Shown piece after piece: positions 31,015 to 37,887 of a stretch of 37,887 nt of DNA. Under the pieces are notes generated by a model, which saw only the letters and a program-made list of their open reading frames with translations, was not told the DNA's origin and did not search any database. Every line of letters starts with the position of its first letter. Within the stretch, counting starts at the first letter, position 1. Position numbers and translations under genes: made by a program. Location of the stretch: assembly GCA_964586135.1 (NCBI GenBank), contig CAZPGS010000003.1:1-37887 (forward strand). Direction: 5' to 3'. The DNA comes from WYZ-LMO8 sp964586135 (GTDB taxonomy: Archaea; Thermoproteota; Methanomethylicia; Nezhaarchaeales; WYZ-LMO8).

Positions 31015-32358
31015 TTAGAGCTTTGTAAACGCATCTAGAGCTGCTATAACGATTGGATTTGCTCCTGGAGATGCTGTTAACTTCGGATGTGATGCGAACT
31101 CCATGGTGATGACCTCGTCGATCTTCATCTCGTTCTGGATAGCTATTGATAGCGCGTTGATGACCTCTGCAATTTCATGGCATGTGCTGGCGCCCTGCGC
31201 CCCTACGAGGGTTCCATCTTTTAAGAACACCAGCTTTAGCTCTATTTCGCATGCGCCTGAAAGCCATGTTGGGTGTCTGTTGACAACCTTTGACCTCCCA
31301 ACCACATATGCAAGGTTCCTCCTCTTAGCGAAGCTCTCGGTAACACCAGCGCAGCCCAATACTAAGTCTCCAACTTTTGTCACAAATGTCCCGCACCACC
31401 CCTTCATCCTTTTGACCGTCCTCACGCCATAAAGGTTCGTGACAGCTATGTTTGCTTCTTGACAAGCAATTGATGCTAACAGGAATGGCGCGGGTTCTCC
31501 GAGCAGGAAGTGTCTTTTCTCAGCGCAATCCCCAATAGCAAGTATATCTGGGTCGCTAGTCCTCATGTACTCATCGACGATAATGCCACGATCTCCAACG
31601 TTTAAGTCGATCTTCTTGGCCAGCTCTACGCTTGGGCGATAACCGCTTGCGACGACGACCAGATCAGCTGGCAGGCTCTCTCCATCGTCGAGCTCTACGC
31701 CCTCTACCTCTTCCTTGCCGTAGATCCTTTTGACCGTTCTCTGCGTTATTATCTTCACGCCTTTTTGTTTCAATTGCTCTTCCGCCTTTATTGCGAATTC
31801 TTCATCGAAGTTCAGGATTAGGCAGTGCGGAAGCACTTCTACTATCGTTACGTCTTTCTTAAGGTTCGCCACATCATCAGCGATCTCTACTCCCACGAAC
31901 CCACCGCCAATTATGACGATCTTGCTCGCTCCTCTAATCGCCTTTTGCAGTTCTACGACTTTTTCGTAGCCCTTGTAGACTGCAACCACGTTCTTCAAAT
32001 TGATACCGTCTATGGGTGGGACGGAAGGCCTCCCGCCAACGGCTAAAATTAGTTTGTCATACCCATAGGTCTTGCCGGAGGCGACTATGACCCTCTTGTT
32101 CTTCCTGTCAACGTCGACCACTTCGTCGACAACGATGCTTACCCCCCGTTTGGTAAGCGCATCATATGGTAATAGAGCACTGTCACAGCTCTCTATCGAG
32201 TACGGCACGTAAGGTATTGCACACGGTATGACTGCCTTACGCTCCCTAGTTATGAGGAGAACCGATTTGTCCTCGTAAAGCCTCCTAGCCCTGAGCGCTG
32301 CTGGAACTCCGCTCGCACCTCCGCCGACTATTACTATATCATACTTATTCTCGTTCAT
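31015..32358 (-). CDS. FAD-dependent CoA-disulfide reductase / NADH oxidase-like flavoprotein
   Basis: 447 residues of the pyridine-nucleotide-disulfide oxidoreductase family. FAD-binding IVIVGGGASGVPAALRAR (residues 8-25), second dinucleotide fold KIVIIGGGFVGVEIADDV, and FAD-contact ILAIGDCAEKRHF. It has a single redox Cys in VIPCAIPYVP (near residue 47), the CoA-disulfide reductase/NADH oxidase arrangement rather than the CxxxxC pair. The C-terminal dimer domain contains WCGTFVTKVGDLVLGCAGVTE and EFASHPKLT. A likely role is CoA- or sulfur-linked redox balance. Start ATG 32358. Confidence 0.88.
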   Translation of the reverse strand: MNENKYDIVIVGGGASGVPAALRARRLYEDKSVLLITRERKAVIPCAIPYVPYSIESCDSALLPYDALTKRGVSIVVDEVVDVDRKNKRVIVASGKTYGYDKLILAVGGRPSVPPIDGINLKNVVAVYKGYEKVVELQKAIRGASKIVIIGGGFVGVEIADDVANLKKDVTIVEVLPHCLILNFDEEFAIKAEEQLKQKGVKIITQRTVKRIYGKEEVEGVELDDGESLPADLVVVASGYRPSVELAKKIDLNVGDRGIIVDEYMRTSDPDILAIGDCAEKRHFLLGEPAPFLLASIACQEANIAVTNLYGVRTVKRMKGWCGTFVTKVGDLVLGCAGVTESFAKRRNLAYVVGRSKVVNRHPTWLSGACEIELKLVFLKDGTLVGAQGASTCHEIAEVINALSIAIQNEMKIDEVITMEFASHPKLTASPGANPIVIAALDAFTKL

Positions 32359-32662
32359 AGCCTTTAACCCCGCTCGTATGAGTTGCTGTTCTAGAAAAAT
32401 ATTACGCCGAGTCTAAGGACCGTAAGACGTCCAAAAAAGTTGCTCGCGATGTTAACCCAAATGTTCTAAGCCCTACACAAGTCGATAAGAGGTCAAGTCG
32501 CGCGCACCTCAAAGCGCGTCGTCTTTGATAAGTCATTGAAGCTTGCGAATAGAGCTTAACTTGCCTCGTAATTTCTGCGCAAAGCCATACACGCAGGAAT
32601 GCGCACGAGAAACAAAAATTCTCTGCAAATATAACCGCAGGGCGTAGGGGGTTGTTTTAACG
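32359..32662. other. Intergenic region upstream of the decayed MaoC gene
   Basis: About 300 bp, becoming A/T-rich toward 32660. CAAATATAACC (about 32626-32636) could be a TATA box for the plus-strand relic. Nothing else is seen. Confidence 0.35.
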
Positions 32663-33231
32663 ATGGAATTATCCACAGAAGCGAAGGAATTAGTAAAGAG
32701 ATTTCTAAAGACGGAAAAGCAAAAGAATTATCAAAAAGGATTATCAATTTGATTTTCTTGTCGATTATCAAAAGTGTATAAAGTGGGAAGATGTAGAAAT
32801 AGGAGTGGAAGAAGAGGTCAGCAAGGAGGAGTTTGTTGTAACGAAGAGTGATGTAGACGCTTATAATGAAGAAACCGACGAGGTAAGTCTAGTCTTCACA
32901 AGTGAAGAATTTGCAAAGAAGACGGCGTGTGGAGGACCTATCACTCCGCCCATGTTTATCACGCCCATAGCTTTCTAGTTGGCTGGAGATAGTGAAATAG
33001 GTAATTGGATTGAGACTCCGAGCGCCATAAACCCTGGGCAGAAAAAAATTGAATTTTATGAGCCCATCAGGGTGGGCGATGTCATCAAGGCAAGAATGGT
33101 AGCATACGACAAGTGCATCAAAAAGAGGAAAGCGTTACTTAACATACTACATAGAGTTTTTCAATCAGCGAGGCGAGATAGTCACTATAGGAAAGGCCGA
33201 GGTATACTTATCTTCGTGCGCTAACAAGTGA
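32663..33231 (+). pseudogene. Decayed MaoC-like (R)-hydratase/hot-dog protein gene
   Basis: Reads across three breaks. ATG 32663 gives MELSTEAKELVKRFLKTEKQ and ends at TGA 32750. The next frame (+1) reads KWEDVEIGVEEEVSKEEFVV, then DEVSLVFTSEEFAKKTACGGPITPPMF, a MaoC-domain pattern, to an in-frame TAG at 32976. The same frame resumes GNWIETPSAINPGQKKIEFYEPIRVGDVIKARM. A one-base shift near 33135 then gives TYYIEFFNQRGEIVTIGKAEVY and TGA 33229. Two frameshifts and one stop mark a pseudogene. It is more A/T-rich than its surroundings, consistent with a foreign origin. No BHB hairpin fits any of these breaks. Confidence 0.75.
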
Positions 33232-33718
33232 TAGCAGGTAACTTGCGCAGTCATCGCTATGGACTTGGACGTAAAACAGAGAAAGGTGCTAAGGCCCAGC
33301 ATGGCCTACGCATATACTTTTTCCGAGCAGACATACCTTTCAATACCACAATAATTACCCCTAAAATCTACGAGGCGTCGTCGAAGCTTAAGAAGCCCGG
33401 AAAGAGATTTTCAGGCGCTGTCCTCGGGCTGGTAAGGGGGATTTCCGGCATTTTGGAGCTGACGGGAGCTTGGAGCGACGTCGGGGAGGAGAGGGGCCGA
33501 GGGCATCTTTAGGGAAATCAGAAAGACGCAAACCTTGTGGAGGCTCCGGCAAAAGCCTTGCTTGACATGGACGATGTCATAGGCTTTTAGAGCATTGAGA
33601 GACGGCGTTGACTATGTTAAGGAGCGAGCAATTGCGATAGAGAACATGGGCTCCCCTTTAAGACCTCTAGGAAAGACACATGACCTTAAGACCTCAACGC
33701 CTTCGATCAGTGTTTTAG
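33232..33718. other. Non-coding or decayed stretch
   Basis: About 490 bp. Short protein-like snippets occur in different plus-strand frames (DLDVKQRKVLRPSMAYAYTF near 33260; LVEAPAKALLDMDDVIGF near 33535; DGVDYVKERAIAIENMG near 33600) but none forms a gene. They may be the remains of lipid/CoA genes that followed the MaoC relic. Confidence 0.35.
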
Positions 33719-33793
33719 TGCGGCCGCCGGGATTTGAACCCGGGTCCGCAGCGTGGCAGGCTGCCGTCCTAGTCCAGGCTAGACTACGGCCGC
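33719..33793 (-). tRNA. tRNA-Gly (anticodon GCC)
   Basis: 75 nt on the minus strand. The acceptor GCGGCCG pairs with CGGCCGC with A as discriminator. The D arm lies around TCTAGCCTGGACTAGGAC. The anticodon stem GCAGC/GCTGC encloses loop CTGCCAC (anticodon GCC), and the T arm is CCCGGGTTCAAATCCCGG. No intron and no encoded CCA. A TATA-like TATAATCC lies about 28 bp upstream on the minus strand, overlapping the end of the preceding gene. Confidence 0.96.
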
Positions 33794-33818
33794 CTCTTTT
33801 CTACATTGAGAGGGTGGA

Positions 33819-34232
33819 TTATAGGTTTTTCTTCGCCGTCCTTAGTAGCTCCTCTATCTTTGACAAATGCCTCGAGAGGTAAACGGCTTGGCTCGAGGCC
33901 TCTATTAGCGCCCCCCTCTCTACTACTAAATGCTTCATCCTCACATCGGCTTGCGCTATCCTCTTCGCTTGCTCTGCCACTACGTGTAGTTGCGTACAGT
34001 GGGGAGAGCCGTCCATCGTCACTACCGCTATCGAGGAGGGCCTCGCGTAGGCAATTATCGTGGCTATCTTGAAGCCGACCTTGTCTAAGTGCTCCTCGCT
34101 CATGCACACACTGAGCGCCGTCTTCCCCTTGGCCTCCTCCTCAAAGACCTCTGGGTACTCCATCGGCAAGCACTTACTGTAGATGAGCAAGTCCTTGCCC
34201 TTCAGAAAGGGGCTTGTGACGCTTACGGCCAT
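33819..34232 (-). CDS. Conserved archaeal protein, possibly iron-sulfur related
   Basis: 137 residues from the chosen start. Distinctive block: LPMEYPEVFEEEAKGKTALSVCMSEEHLDKVGFKIATIIAYARPSSIAVVTMDGSPHCTQLHVVAEQAKR, then HLVVERGALIEASSQAVYLSRHLSKIEELL. I recall similar archaeal proteins, often labelled 4Fe-4S ferredoxin-related, but only two Cys are visible (VCMSEEH and PHCTQLH), so a cluster would be shared or absent. The frame is open to 34421. ATG 34232 is chosen because a TATA box (ATAAATAA on the minus strand, about 34264-34256) sits 26-28 bp ahead, implying a leaderless message; ATG 34253 is alternative. Confidence 0.7.
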   Translation of the reverse strand: MAVSVTSPFLKGKDLLIYSKCLPMEYPEVFEEEAKGKTALSVCMSEEHLDKVGFKIATIIAYARPSSIAVVTMDGSPHCTQLHVVAEQAKRIAQADVRMKHLVVERGALIEASSQAVYLSRHLSKIEELLRTAKKNL

Positions 34233-34311
34233 TAACTCCAAACTTCTCCACATGAAGTTATTTATGCCAGCTGGTTGAATAAAACGTTCACCACAGTCTT
34301 GGGGCCTCACG

Positions 34312-35442
34312 ATGTCCAAGAGGAGCATTGCCGCCTTAGCGCTGTCCATGTTCTTTATAACCATGTCCATGGGTATAGCGAATCCCGTGGTCCCGTTGTA
34401 CGCCAAGGACCTCGGGGCCACATATACCGATCTGGGCCTAATAGGCGTGGCTTGGTCGGCGCCCTACTGCTTCTTCCCCGTGCTCGCTGGGCTTTGGAGT
34501 GATAGGATCGGCAGGCTGAAGGTCCTCTTAATGGGGATATCGACGAGCATCGTAGTGCCTCTCCTGCTTTTAATCTCCAAGTCGCCCTTCGACATAGCGC
34601 TCGTCAGGTTCTTCCACGGCGTGGGCCTATCATTTCTATGGGTCGCGGGCGAGGCCTTGATATCTGACGTGACCAAGGAGGAGGAGAGGGCTAGGCACCT
34701 TGGCCTCTTCAACGCGTCGTGGGCCATGGGCTACTTCATCGGGCCCATGGTGAGTGCCCTCACGATCGAGCGCGTGGGCTATGCGGGCATTTTCTGGCTC
34801 TCCTTCTATGCTAGCCTGGCTTCGCCGTTAGTGCTGTTGTTGGCCGAGGGGGACGTCAAGCCAAGCCGGAGTGCGGAGGGTAAAATCGTGGACCGTGTGA
34901 GGGAGGCCCTCTCCAAGGCCTCGTCCTTCTACTTGGCAGTGATAGCGTCCAGCATAGTCATGTCGATAATCTACAGCGTCTACCCAGCTTACCTCCGCGA
35001 GCTTCGCTTCACAGACTCCGAAGTATCGTTCGTAGTGGGCGTGGTGGCCGCGGCGAGGGCTGCAGGCTTCTGGTCTGTGACCATCGTCTCGGGCCTTGGT
35101 GAGAAGAAGGCCGTTTTCTTGGGCCTGTCGCTTCAAGTGATCGCCTCGCTCCTCATAGTCCTCGCCCACGGGCTCGTCTTCGCGGCTCTCGTAGCAGCCG
35201 TGGCCGGCTATGCCATCGGGGTGCTCGTGCCACCGTCAACTTCAGCCATCTCTAGGACGCTCGGCGGGGACTTCGGCCTGCTCCTCGGGATAATGGAGTC
35301 CATGTTCGGAGTCGGGTGGGTCGTGGGTCCCGGAGTCGGCGGCTTCTTGGCTGATTACACCTCGTGGAGCACTTCTCCGTACATATTCATGGCCCTCGTG
35401 AGCGCAGCCTCGCTGGCCTACTTCGTTGCGAGGTCTAGGTAG
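34312..35442 (+). CDS. MFS family transporter
   Basis: 376 residues with 11-12 hydrophobic helices. The loop 2-3 signature of the major facilitator superfamily is present (GLWSDRIGRLKVLLMG, residues about 61-76). It begins IAALALSMFFITMSMGIANPVVPLYAKDLGAT. Substrate unknown; it looks like a drug/sugar-efflux type. A TATA-like GAATAAAA (34277-34284) lies about 30 bp before ATG 34312, so the leader is very short. Divergent from the preceding gene. Confidence 0.9.
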   Translation: MSKRSIAALALSMFFITMSMGIANPVVPLYAKDLGATYTDLGLIGVAWSAPYCFFPVLAGLWSDRIGRLKVLLMGISTSIVVPLLLLISKSPFDIALVRFFHGVGLSFLWVAGEALISDVTKEEERARHLGLFNASWAMGYFIGPMVSALTIERVGYAGIFWLSFYASLASPLVLLLAEGDVKPSRSAEGKIVDRVREALSKASSFYLAVIASSIVMSIIYSVYPAYLRELRFTDSEVSFVVGVVAAARAAGFWSVTIVSGLGEKKAVFLGLSLQVIASLLIVLAHGLVFAALVAAVAGYAIGVLVPPSTSAISRTLGGDFGLLLGIMESMFGVGWVVGPGVGGFLADYTSWSTSPYIFMALVSAASLAYFVARSR

Positions 35443-35453
35443 CGAGTAGAAGT

Positions 35454-35464
35454 GTTGATATATT
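35454..35464 (+). promoter_or_regulatory. TATA box for deoC (leaderless start)
   Basis: GTTGATATATT (35454-35464) is centred about 26 bp before GTG 35485, the distance expected when transcription begins at the start codon. No ribosome-binding site is seen ahead of the GTG, which agrees with a leaderless message. Confidence 0.55.
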
Positions 35465-35484
35465 CCCCTGCATGGTGTTAAAGC

Positions 35485-36123
35485 GTGAGCTTGGCCAAGC
35501 GCATCGACTACACGAACGTGAGGCCGGACGCCACGCTTCGCGACATCGAGGAGCTCTGTAAGGAAGCCCTCGAGCTCGGCGTCAGGGCCGTGTGCGTCAA
35601 CCCCTGCTACATCAGCTACGCTAAGAAGCTCGTCGGGAGCGAGATCTTAGTGTGCGCCGCGATAGACCTGCCCTTCGGCTCCTCCAAGATAGAGATCAAG
35701 AAGAGGGCCGTCGAGGAAGCTATAGCCGACGGGGCTGACGAGGTGGACTACGTGATAAACATAGGGATGTTGAAGAGCGGCTTCCTGGACTACGTCGTGC
35801 AGGAGGCGTACGAAGTGCTTAAAGGGGCTAGCGGTCGCGCCGTCAAGGCGATAATCGAGACGGGGTGCTTAACTGTTAAGGAGATGGAATCTGTGGCGGT
35901 GAAGCTAGCTGGAGCTGGCGTCCATTACGTGAAGACATGTACGGGTTATGGGCCTAGAGGAGTGACCGTAGAGGACATCTTAATATTGAAGAGGGCCTTA
36001 AAGGGGAGGGCTGGGGTTAAGGCGGCCGGGGGGATAAGGAATTTGCAAATGGCGCGGAGGCTCATCGACGCCGGAGCAGACATAATAGGAACGAGCGCCG
36101 CTAGGCTCATCTTAAGACCCTAA
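35485..36123 (+). CDS. deoC: Deoxyribose-phosphate aldolase
   Basis: 212 residues, class I aldolase TIM barrel. It splits 2-deoxyribose-5-phosphate into glyceraldehyde-3-phosphate and acetaldehyde. Signatures: IDYTNVRPDAT, VRAVCVNPCYISYAKKL, AAIDLPFGSSKIEIKKRAVEEAIADGADEVDYVINIGML, YVKTCTGYGPRG (Schiff-base Lys) and VKAAGGIRN (second active-site Lys). Cytoplasmic, nucleoside salvage. GTG 35485 is set by the TATA spacing; TTG 35491 is possible. Confidence 0.95.
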   Translation: MSLAKRIDYTNVRPDATLRDIEELCKEALELGVRAVCVNPCYISYAKKLVGSEILVCAAIDLPFGSSKIEIKKRAVEEAIADGADEVDYVINIGMLKSGFLDYVVQEAYEVLKGASGRAVKAIIETGCLTVKEMESVAVKLAGAGVHYVKTCTGYGPRGVTVEDILILKRALKGRAGVKAAGGIRNLQMARRLIDAGADIIGTSAARLILRP

Positions 36124-36185
36124 AGAGCTCGGCGCTTGTGAGCAAAGGGTTGACGCATGTGCTCCTCGGCTAATTGTATGCGATT

Positions 36186-36213
36186 GGACCCCCCACCATC
36201 GTAGTAGGGGTCC
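36186..36213. other. Hairpin in the deoC-tRNA-Leu spacer
   Basis: GGACCCC (36186-36192) and GGGGTCC (36207-36213) form a perfect 7-bp stem with a 14-nt loop, about 60 bp after deoC, inside a 287-bp spacer (36124-36410) that holds no gene I can recognise. It could be an RNA 3' structure; no U-tract follows, so it is not an obvious terminator. Confidence 0.3.
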
Positions 36214-36410
36214 GCTCACCTCGAAAACTCTTCTCTAAATCCTCTTGATCGTGCGCGAACACGCTCCACAGCCCTCAATCCCATTCTCCCGAGCTTACAT
36301 TAGAGGGTAGCCCTCGAGGAGGGCTTCTGCATGGCCTTAAGTCGACGACTAGGGCTTAAAGTGGCCCTTAGCTCGTGCCGGCATCGAGGTCCTAGAATGC
36401 AAGGAGTTAG

Positions 36411-36521
36411 TGCGGGGGGTGGGATTCGAACCCACGAAGGCCTGCGCCACGGGATTTCCCATCCGGCCTCGAGCAAGAGAGATCTTAAGTCCCGCCCCTT
36501 TGTCCGCTCGGGAACCCCCGC
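36411..36521 (-). tRNA. tRNA-Leu (anticodon UAA) with intron
   Basis: 111 nt gene on the minus strand; 83 nt after intron removal. The acceptor GCGGGGG pairs with CCCCCGC with A as discriminator. The anticodon stem CGGGA/TCCCG has loop C-T-TAA-G-A. A long variable arm (GGCGCAGGCC) is typical of Leu, and the T arm is CGTGGGTTCGAATCCCACC. The intron interrupts after position 37. A TATA-like TTTTTAAG lies about 30 bp upstream on the minus strand. No encoded CCA. Confidence 0.95.
36456..36483 (-). other. tRNA-Leu intron, 28 nt, canonical 37/38 position
   Basis: BHB elements: the outer helix is the anticodon stem CGGGA/UCCCG. The central helix CUUA pairs with UGGG (two U-G pairs). The bulges are AG|A and AA|A. 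Removal restores the 7-nt anticodon loop. It shows that the organism has the splicing endonuclease activity that the three mRNA introns would need. Confidence 0.9.
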
Positions 36522-36610
36522 GCTCTTTTATGCAAATCCTCGAAGAGACTTAAAAAGCTTGATGTAAAGCGCGATCGCCTTTTATCGCCAACCACGATAC
36601 CTGTGAGTGG

Positions 36611-37700
36611 GTGCGGCCTTTGAAGTTCTTCGAGGCTAGGAGCGTGGAATGGAGGGGTGGAGTTGTTAGGCTCATAGACCAGAACGCCTTGCCCTGGGAG
36701 CTACGCTACGTGGAGTGCAGAAGCCCCGAAGAGGTCGCGAGGGCCGTGAAGGACATGACCGTGAGAGGGGCCCCGGCAATAGGAGTCGCTGCAGCCATGG
36801 GGATAGCGCTCGCGGCCTACCACTCCAACGCTAGGGACTTAGAAGCGCTTCTGAGGGACGTAGAGAAGGCGGCTCAAGTGCTGTCCAAGGCTAGGCCGAC
36901 GGCGAGGAACCTCTTTTGGGCCATTGAGAGGATGACGAGCACCATCAGGAGGGCTCCGAGCCTTGAGGAGGCCAAGAGGATCGCCGTGGAGGAGGCCGTC
37001 AGGATGGCGGACGAGGACGTGGGGGTAAACAAGAGGATAGGCGAGATAGGCGCCTCCCTGATAGAGGACGGCGACACGATACTGACCCACTGCAAACAGC
37101 TGGGCTGAGCAACCCGGCTGGCAGATCGCGGGAGCGCTGGCTACCGTAGGGTACGGCACAGCCCTAGGCGTAATTAGGAGCGCAGTGGCGCAAGGGAAGA
37201 GGATAAGGGTCATAGCGACTGAGACGAGGCCGAGGCTACAAGGGGCGAAGCTGACGGTGTACGAGCTCAAGAGGGACGGGATAGACGTGACGCTCATAAC
37301 TGACAACATGGTCGGCTACGTCATGAGCCAAGGAATGGTGGACAAGGCCGTCGTGGGGGCCGATAGGGTATTGAGGGACGGGCACGTGGTCAACAAGGTA
37401 GGGACGCTGACCATAGCCATCGTGGCCAGCAGGTACTCGGTGCCCTTCTACGTCGCGGCGCCCTCTTCTACCTTCGACTTGAGCTCGAGAGTCGAGGACG
37501 TGGTGATAGAGCAGAGGGACCCGAGAGAGGTGCTGGAGGTTAATGAGAGGCCGATAACGATAGACGTGGAGGTCCTCAACCCCGCCTTCGACGTAACGCC
37601 GCCCGACTTGGTGACCGCGATAATAACGGAGAGGGGCATAATAAGGCCTCCGTACCACGAGAACATACCCAAGACGATGGCGAGGGCGACAAACGTTTAA
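36611..37700 (+). CDS. mtnA: Methylthioribose-1-phosphate isomerase, interrupted by a 31-nt BHB intron
   Basis: Exons 36611-37095 and 37127-37700; the spliced product is 352 residues, normal for MtnA (methionine salvage; aIF2B-related fold). Motifs: VRGAPAIGVAAAMGIALA in exon 1; ATVGYGTALGVIRSA, ATETRPRLQGAKLTVYELKRDGIDVTLITDNMVGYVM, GADRVLRDG and NPAFDVTPPDLVTAIITERGI in exon 2. After splicing the catalytic Cys is residue 161 and the catalytic Asp residue 241, matching Cys160/Asp240 of the characterised Bacillus enzyme. Unspliced, exon 1 reads KQLG and stops, and exon 2 is in another frame. GTG 36611 lies 26 bp after TTTTATC (36580-36586), so it may be leaderless; TTG 36620 is alternative. 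Confidence 0.94.
37096..37126 (+). other. BHB-type mRNA intron in mtnA, 31 nt, splits an Asn codon
   Basis: Exon 1 ends CUGC then bulge AA|A. The intron helix CAGCUGGG pairs with CCCGGCUG (8 bp, one U-G; loop CUGAGCAA). GCAG pairs with CUGC as a perfect 4-bp central helix, then bulge AU|C. Cutting at the standard points joins UGC-AA with C-GCG-GGA, reading C-N-A-G, so the product contains THCNAGALATVGYGTAL, the invariant MtnA motif. The outer helix is relaxed (CCC/GGG offset by an internal loop). Because 31 is not a multiple of three, the unspliced gene is frameshifted. Confidence 0.93.
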
Positions 37701-37800
37701 CGGACCTCCGCTATCTATAACGCGGGCGATGAAAGGTCAGAGTTAAAATGAGCGGTGATTGAAAGGCATTAGGTTGAGCCCCAACGAATAAAAACGCGAA

Positions 37801-37812
37801 TGCATAAAAGAT
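37801..37812 (+). promoter_or_regulatory. TATA box for tRNA-Gly(UCC)
   Basis: TGCATAAAAGAT (37801-37812) is centred about 27 bp before the tRNA 5' end. The spacer 37701-37833 holds nothing else I recognise. Confidence 0.5.
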
Positions 37813-37833
37813 AGGAGCGCGCAAGCGGAGAAG

Positions 37834-37887
37834 GCGGCCGTCGTCTAGCCTGGACTAGGACACCAGCCTTCCACGCTGGCGACCCGG
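37834..37887 (+). tRNA. tRNA-Gly (anticodon UCC), cut by the window end
   Basis: The first 54 nt are present: acceptor GCGGCCG, the same D-arm region as the other tRNA-Gly (TCTAGCCTGGACTAGGAC), anticodon stem CCAGC/GCTGG around loop CTTCCAC (anticodon TCC), and the start of the T arm (GACCCGG). The 3' acceptor strand lies beyond the window. No intron in the part seen. Confidence 0.93.

Noticed and set aside
32556..32771. 71-codon hydrophobic minus-strand frame
   Set aside because: It arises in A/T-rich sequence opposite the MaoC relic, with no ribosome-binding site and no family.
33228..33512. 94-codon plus-strand frame after the MaoC relic
   Set aside because: Composition is irregular, no family is recognised, and other frames in the same stretch look equally protein-like; treated as decayed DNA.
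36611..37108. mtnA as a simple frameshifted pseudogene
   Set aside because: All catalytic motifs are intact on both sides, and exactly the BHB-predicted 31 nt must be removed to restore the invariant motif; random decay would not give this.
37701..37833. C/D-box guide RNA between mtnA and tRNA-Gly
   Set aside because: GATGA-like and CAGA-like words occur, but no proper C/D and C'/D' box spacing could be established.

Overview
The window is archaeal and most likely from a thermophilic TACK-group (Thermoproteota/Korarchaeota-like) lineage, probably a metagenome-assembled scaffold. The evidence is: archaeal/eukaryotic-type ribosomal proteins (S24e, S28e, S6e, L7Ae, L24e, L18e); archaeal RNA polymerase subunits Rpo7 (RpoE), Rpo3 (RpoD) and Rpo10 (RpoN); Spt4, aEF2, aIF2-gamma and aIF5B; Bud32 and Kae1 as separate genes; the archaeal isopentenyl-phosphate-kinase route; TATA boxes with little or no leader; many GTG/TTG starts; a tRNA intron; and a 100-N scaffold gap. 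I cannot name a lower taxon from sequence alone.

Layout. 1-2290: a gene tail, a TSUP transporter with its DUF1634 partner, and an unknown Cys-containing protein. 2306-5494: aEF2 and a BioD-like P-loop protein. 5495-6087: scaffold gap flanked by a 55-bp direct repeat, then a structured IS605/TnpB-like 3'-end remnant (possible omega-RNA). 6424-8926: CinA-like protein, DUF763 protein and an Lrp regulator with an inverted repeat at its promoter. 8927-18101: information-processing block, nearly all on the minus strand (L24e, Ndk, aIF5B, S6e, aIF2-gamma, PIN, RpoE, Spt4, GTP-dependent dephospho-CoA kinase, S24e, Kae1, Bud32, TatD), with S28e inverted inside it. 18113-29667: second minus-strand block (S13, S4, S11, RpoD, L18e, L13, S9, RpoN, enolase, S2, MEMO, a degenerate GHMP-like protein, IPK, type-2 IPP isomerase, GluRS, then L7Ae). 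29668-37887: accessory region with a CoA-binding protein, a CoA-disulfide-reductase-like flavoprotein, a decayed MaoC-like gene, three tRNAs, an MFS transporter, DeoC and MtnA.

The main discovery is that three conserved protein genes are interrupted by tiny insertions of 30, 31 and 33 nt that fold into the archaeal bulge-helix-bulge (BHB) splicing motif. They are aIF5B (16824-16853), MtnA (37096-37126) and aIF2-gamma (14401-14433). In each case cutting at the standard BHB positions (between the second and third base of each 3-nt bulge) restores a full-length protein with the expected conserved motif at the junction. Unspliced, each gene is stopped or frameshifted. All three insertions lie in the most conserved active-site motifs: next to switch I, at switch II, and next to the catalytic Cys. 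This implies that translation initiation in this organism depends on the tRNA-splicing endonuclease and ligase acting on mRNAs.

Other points of interest are an apparent ACG start for S6e, a Gln-to-His change at the usual catalytic position of the IPP isomerase, a GHMP-like protein without a proper ATP loop in the mevalonate-kinase slot, and the in-place inversion of S28e.
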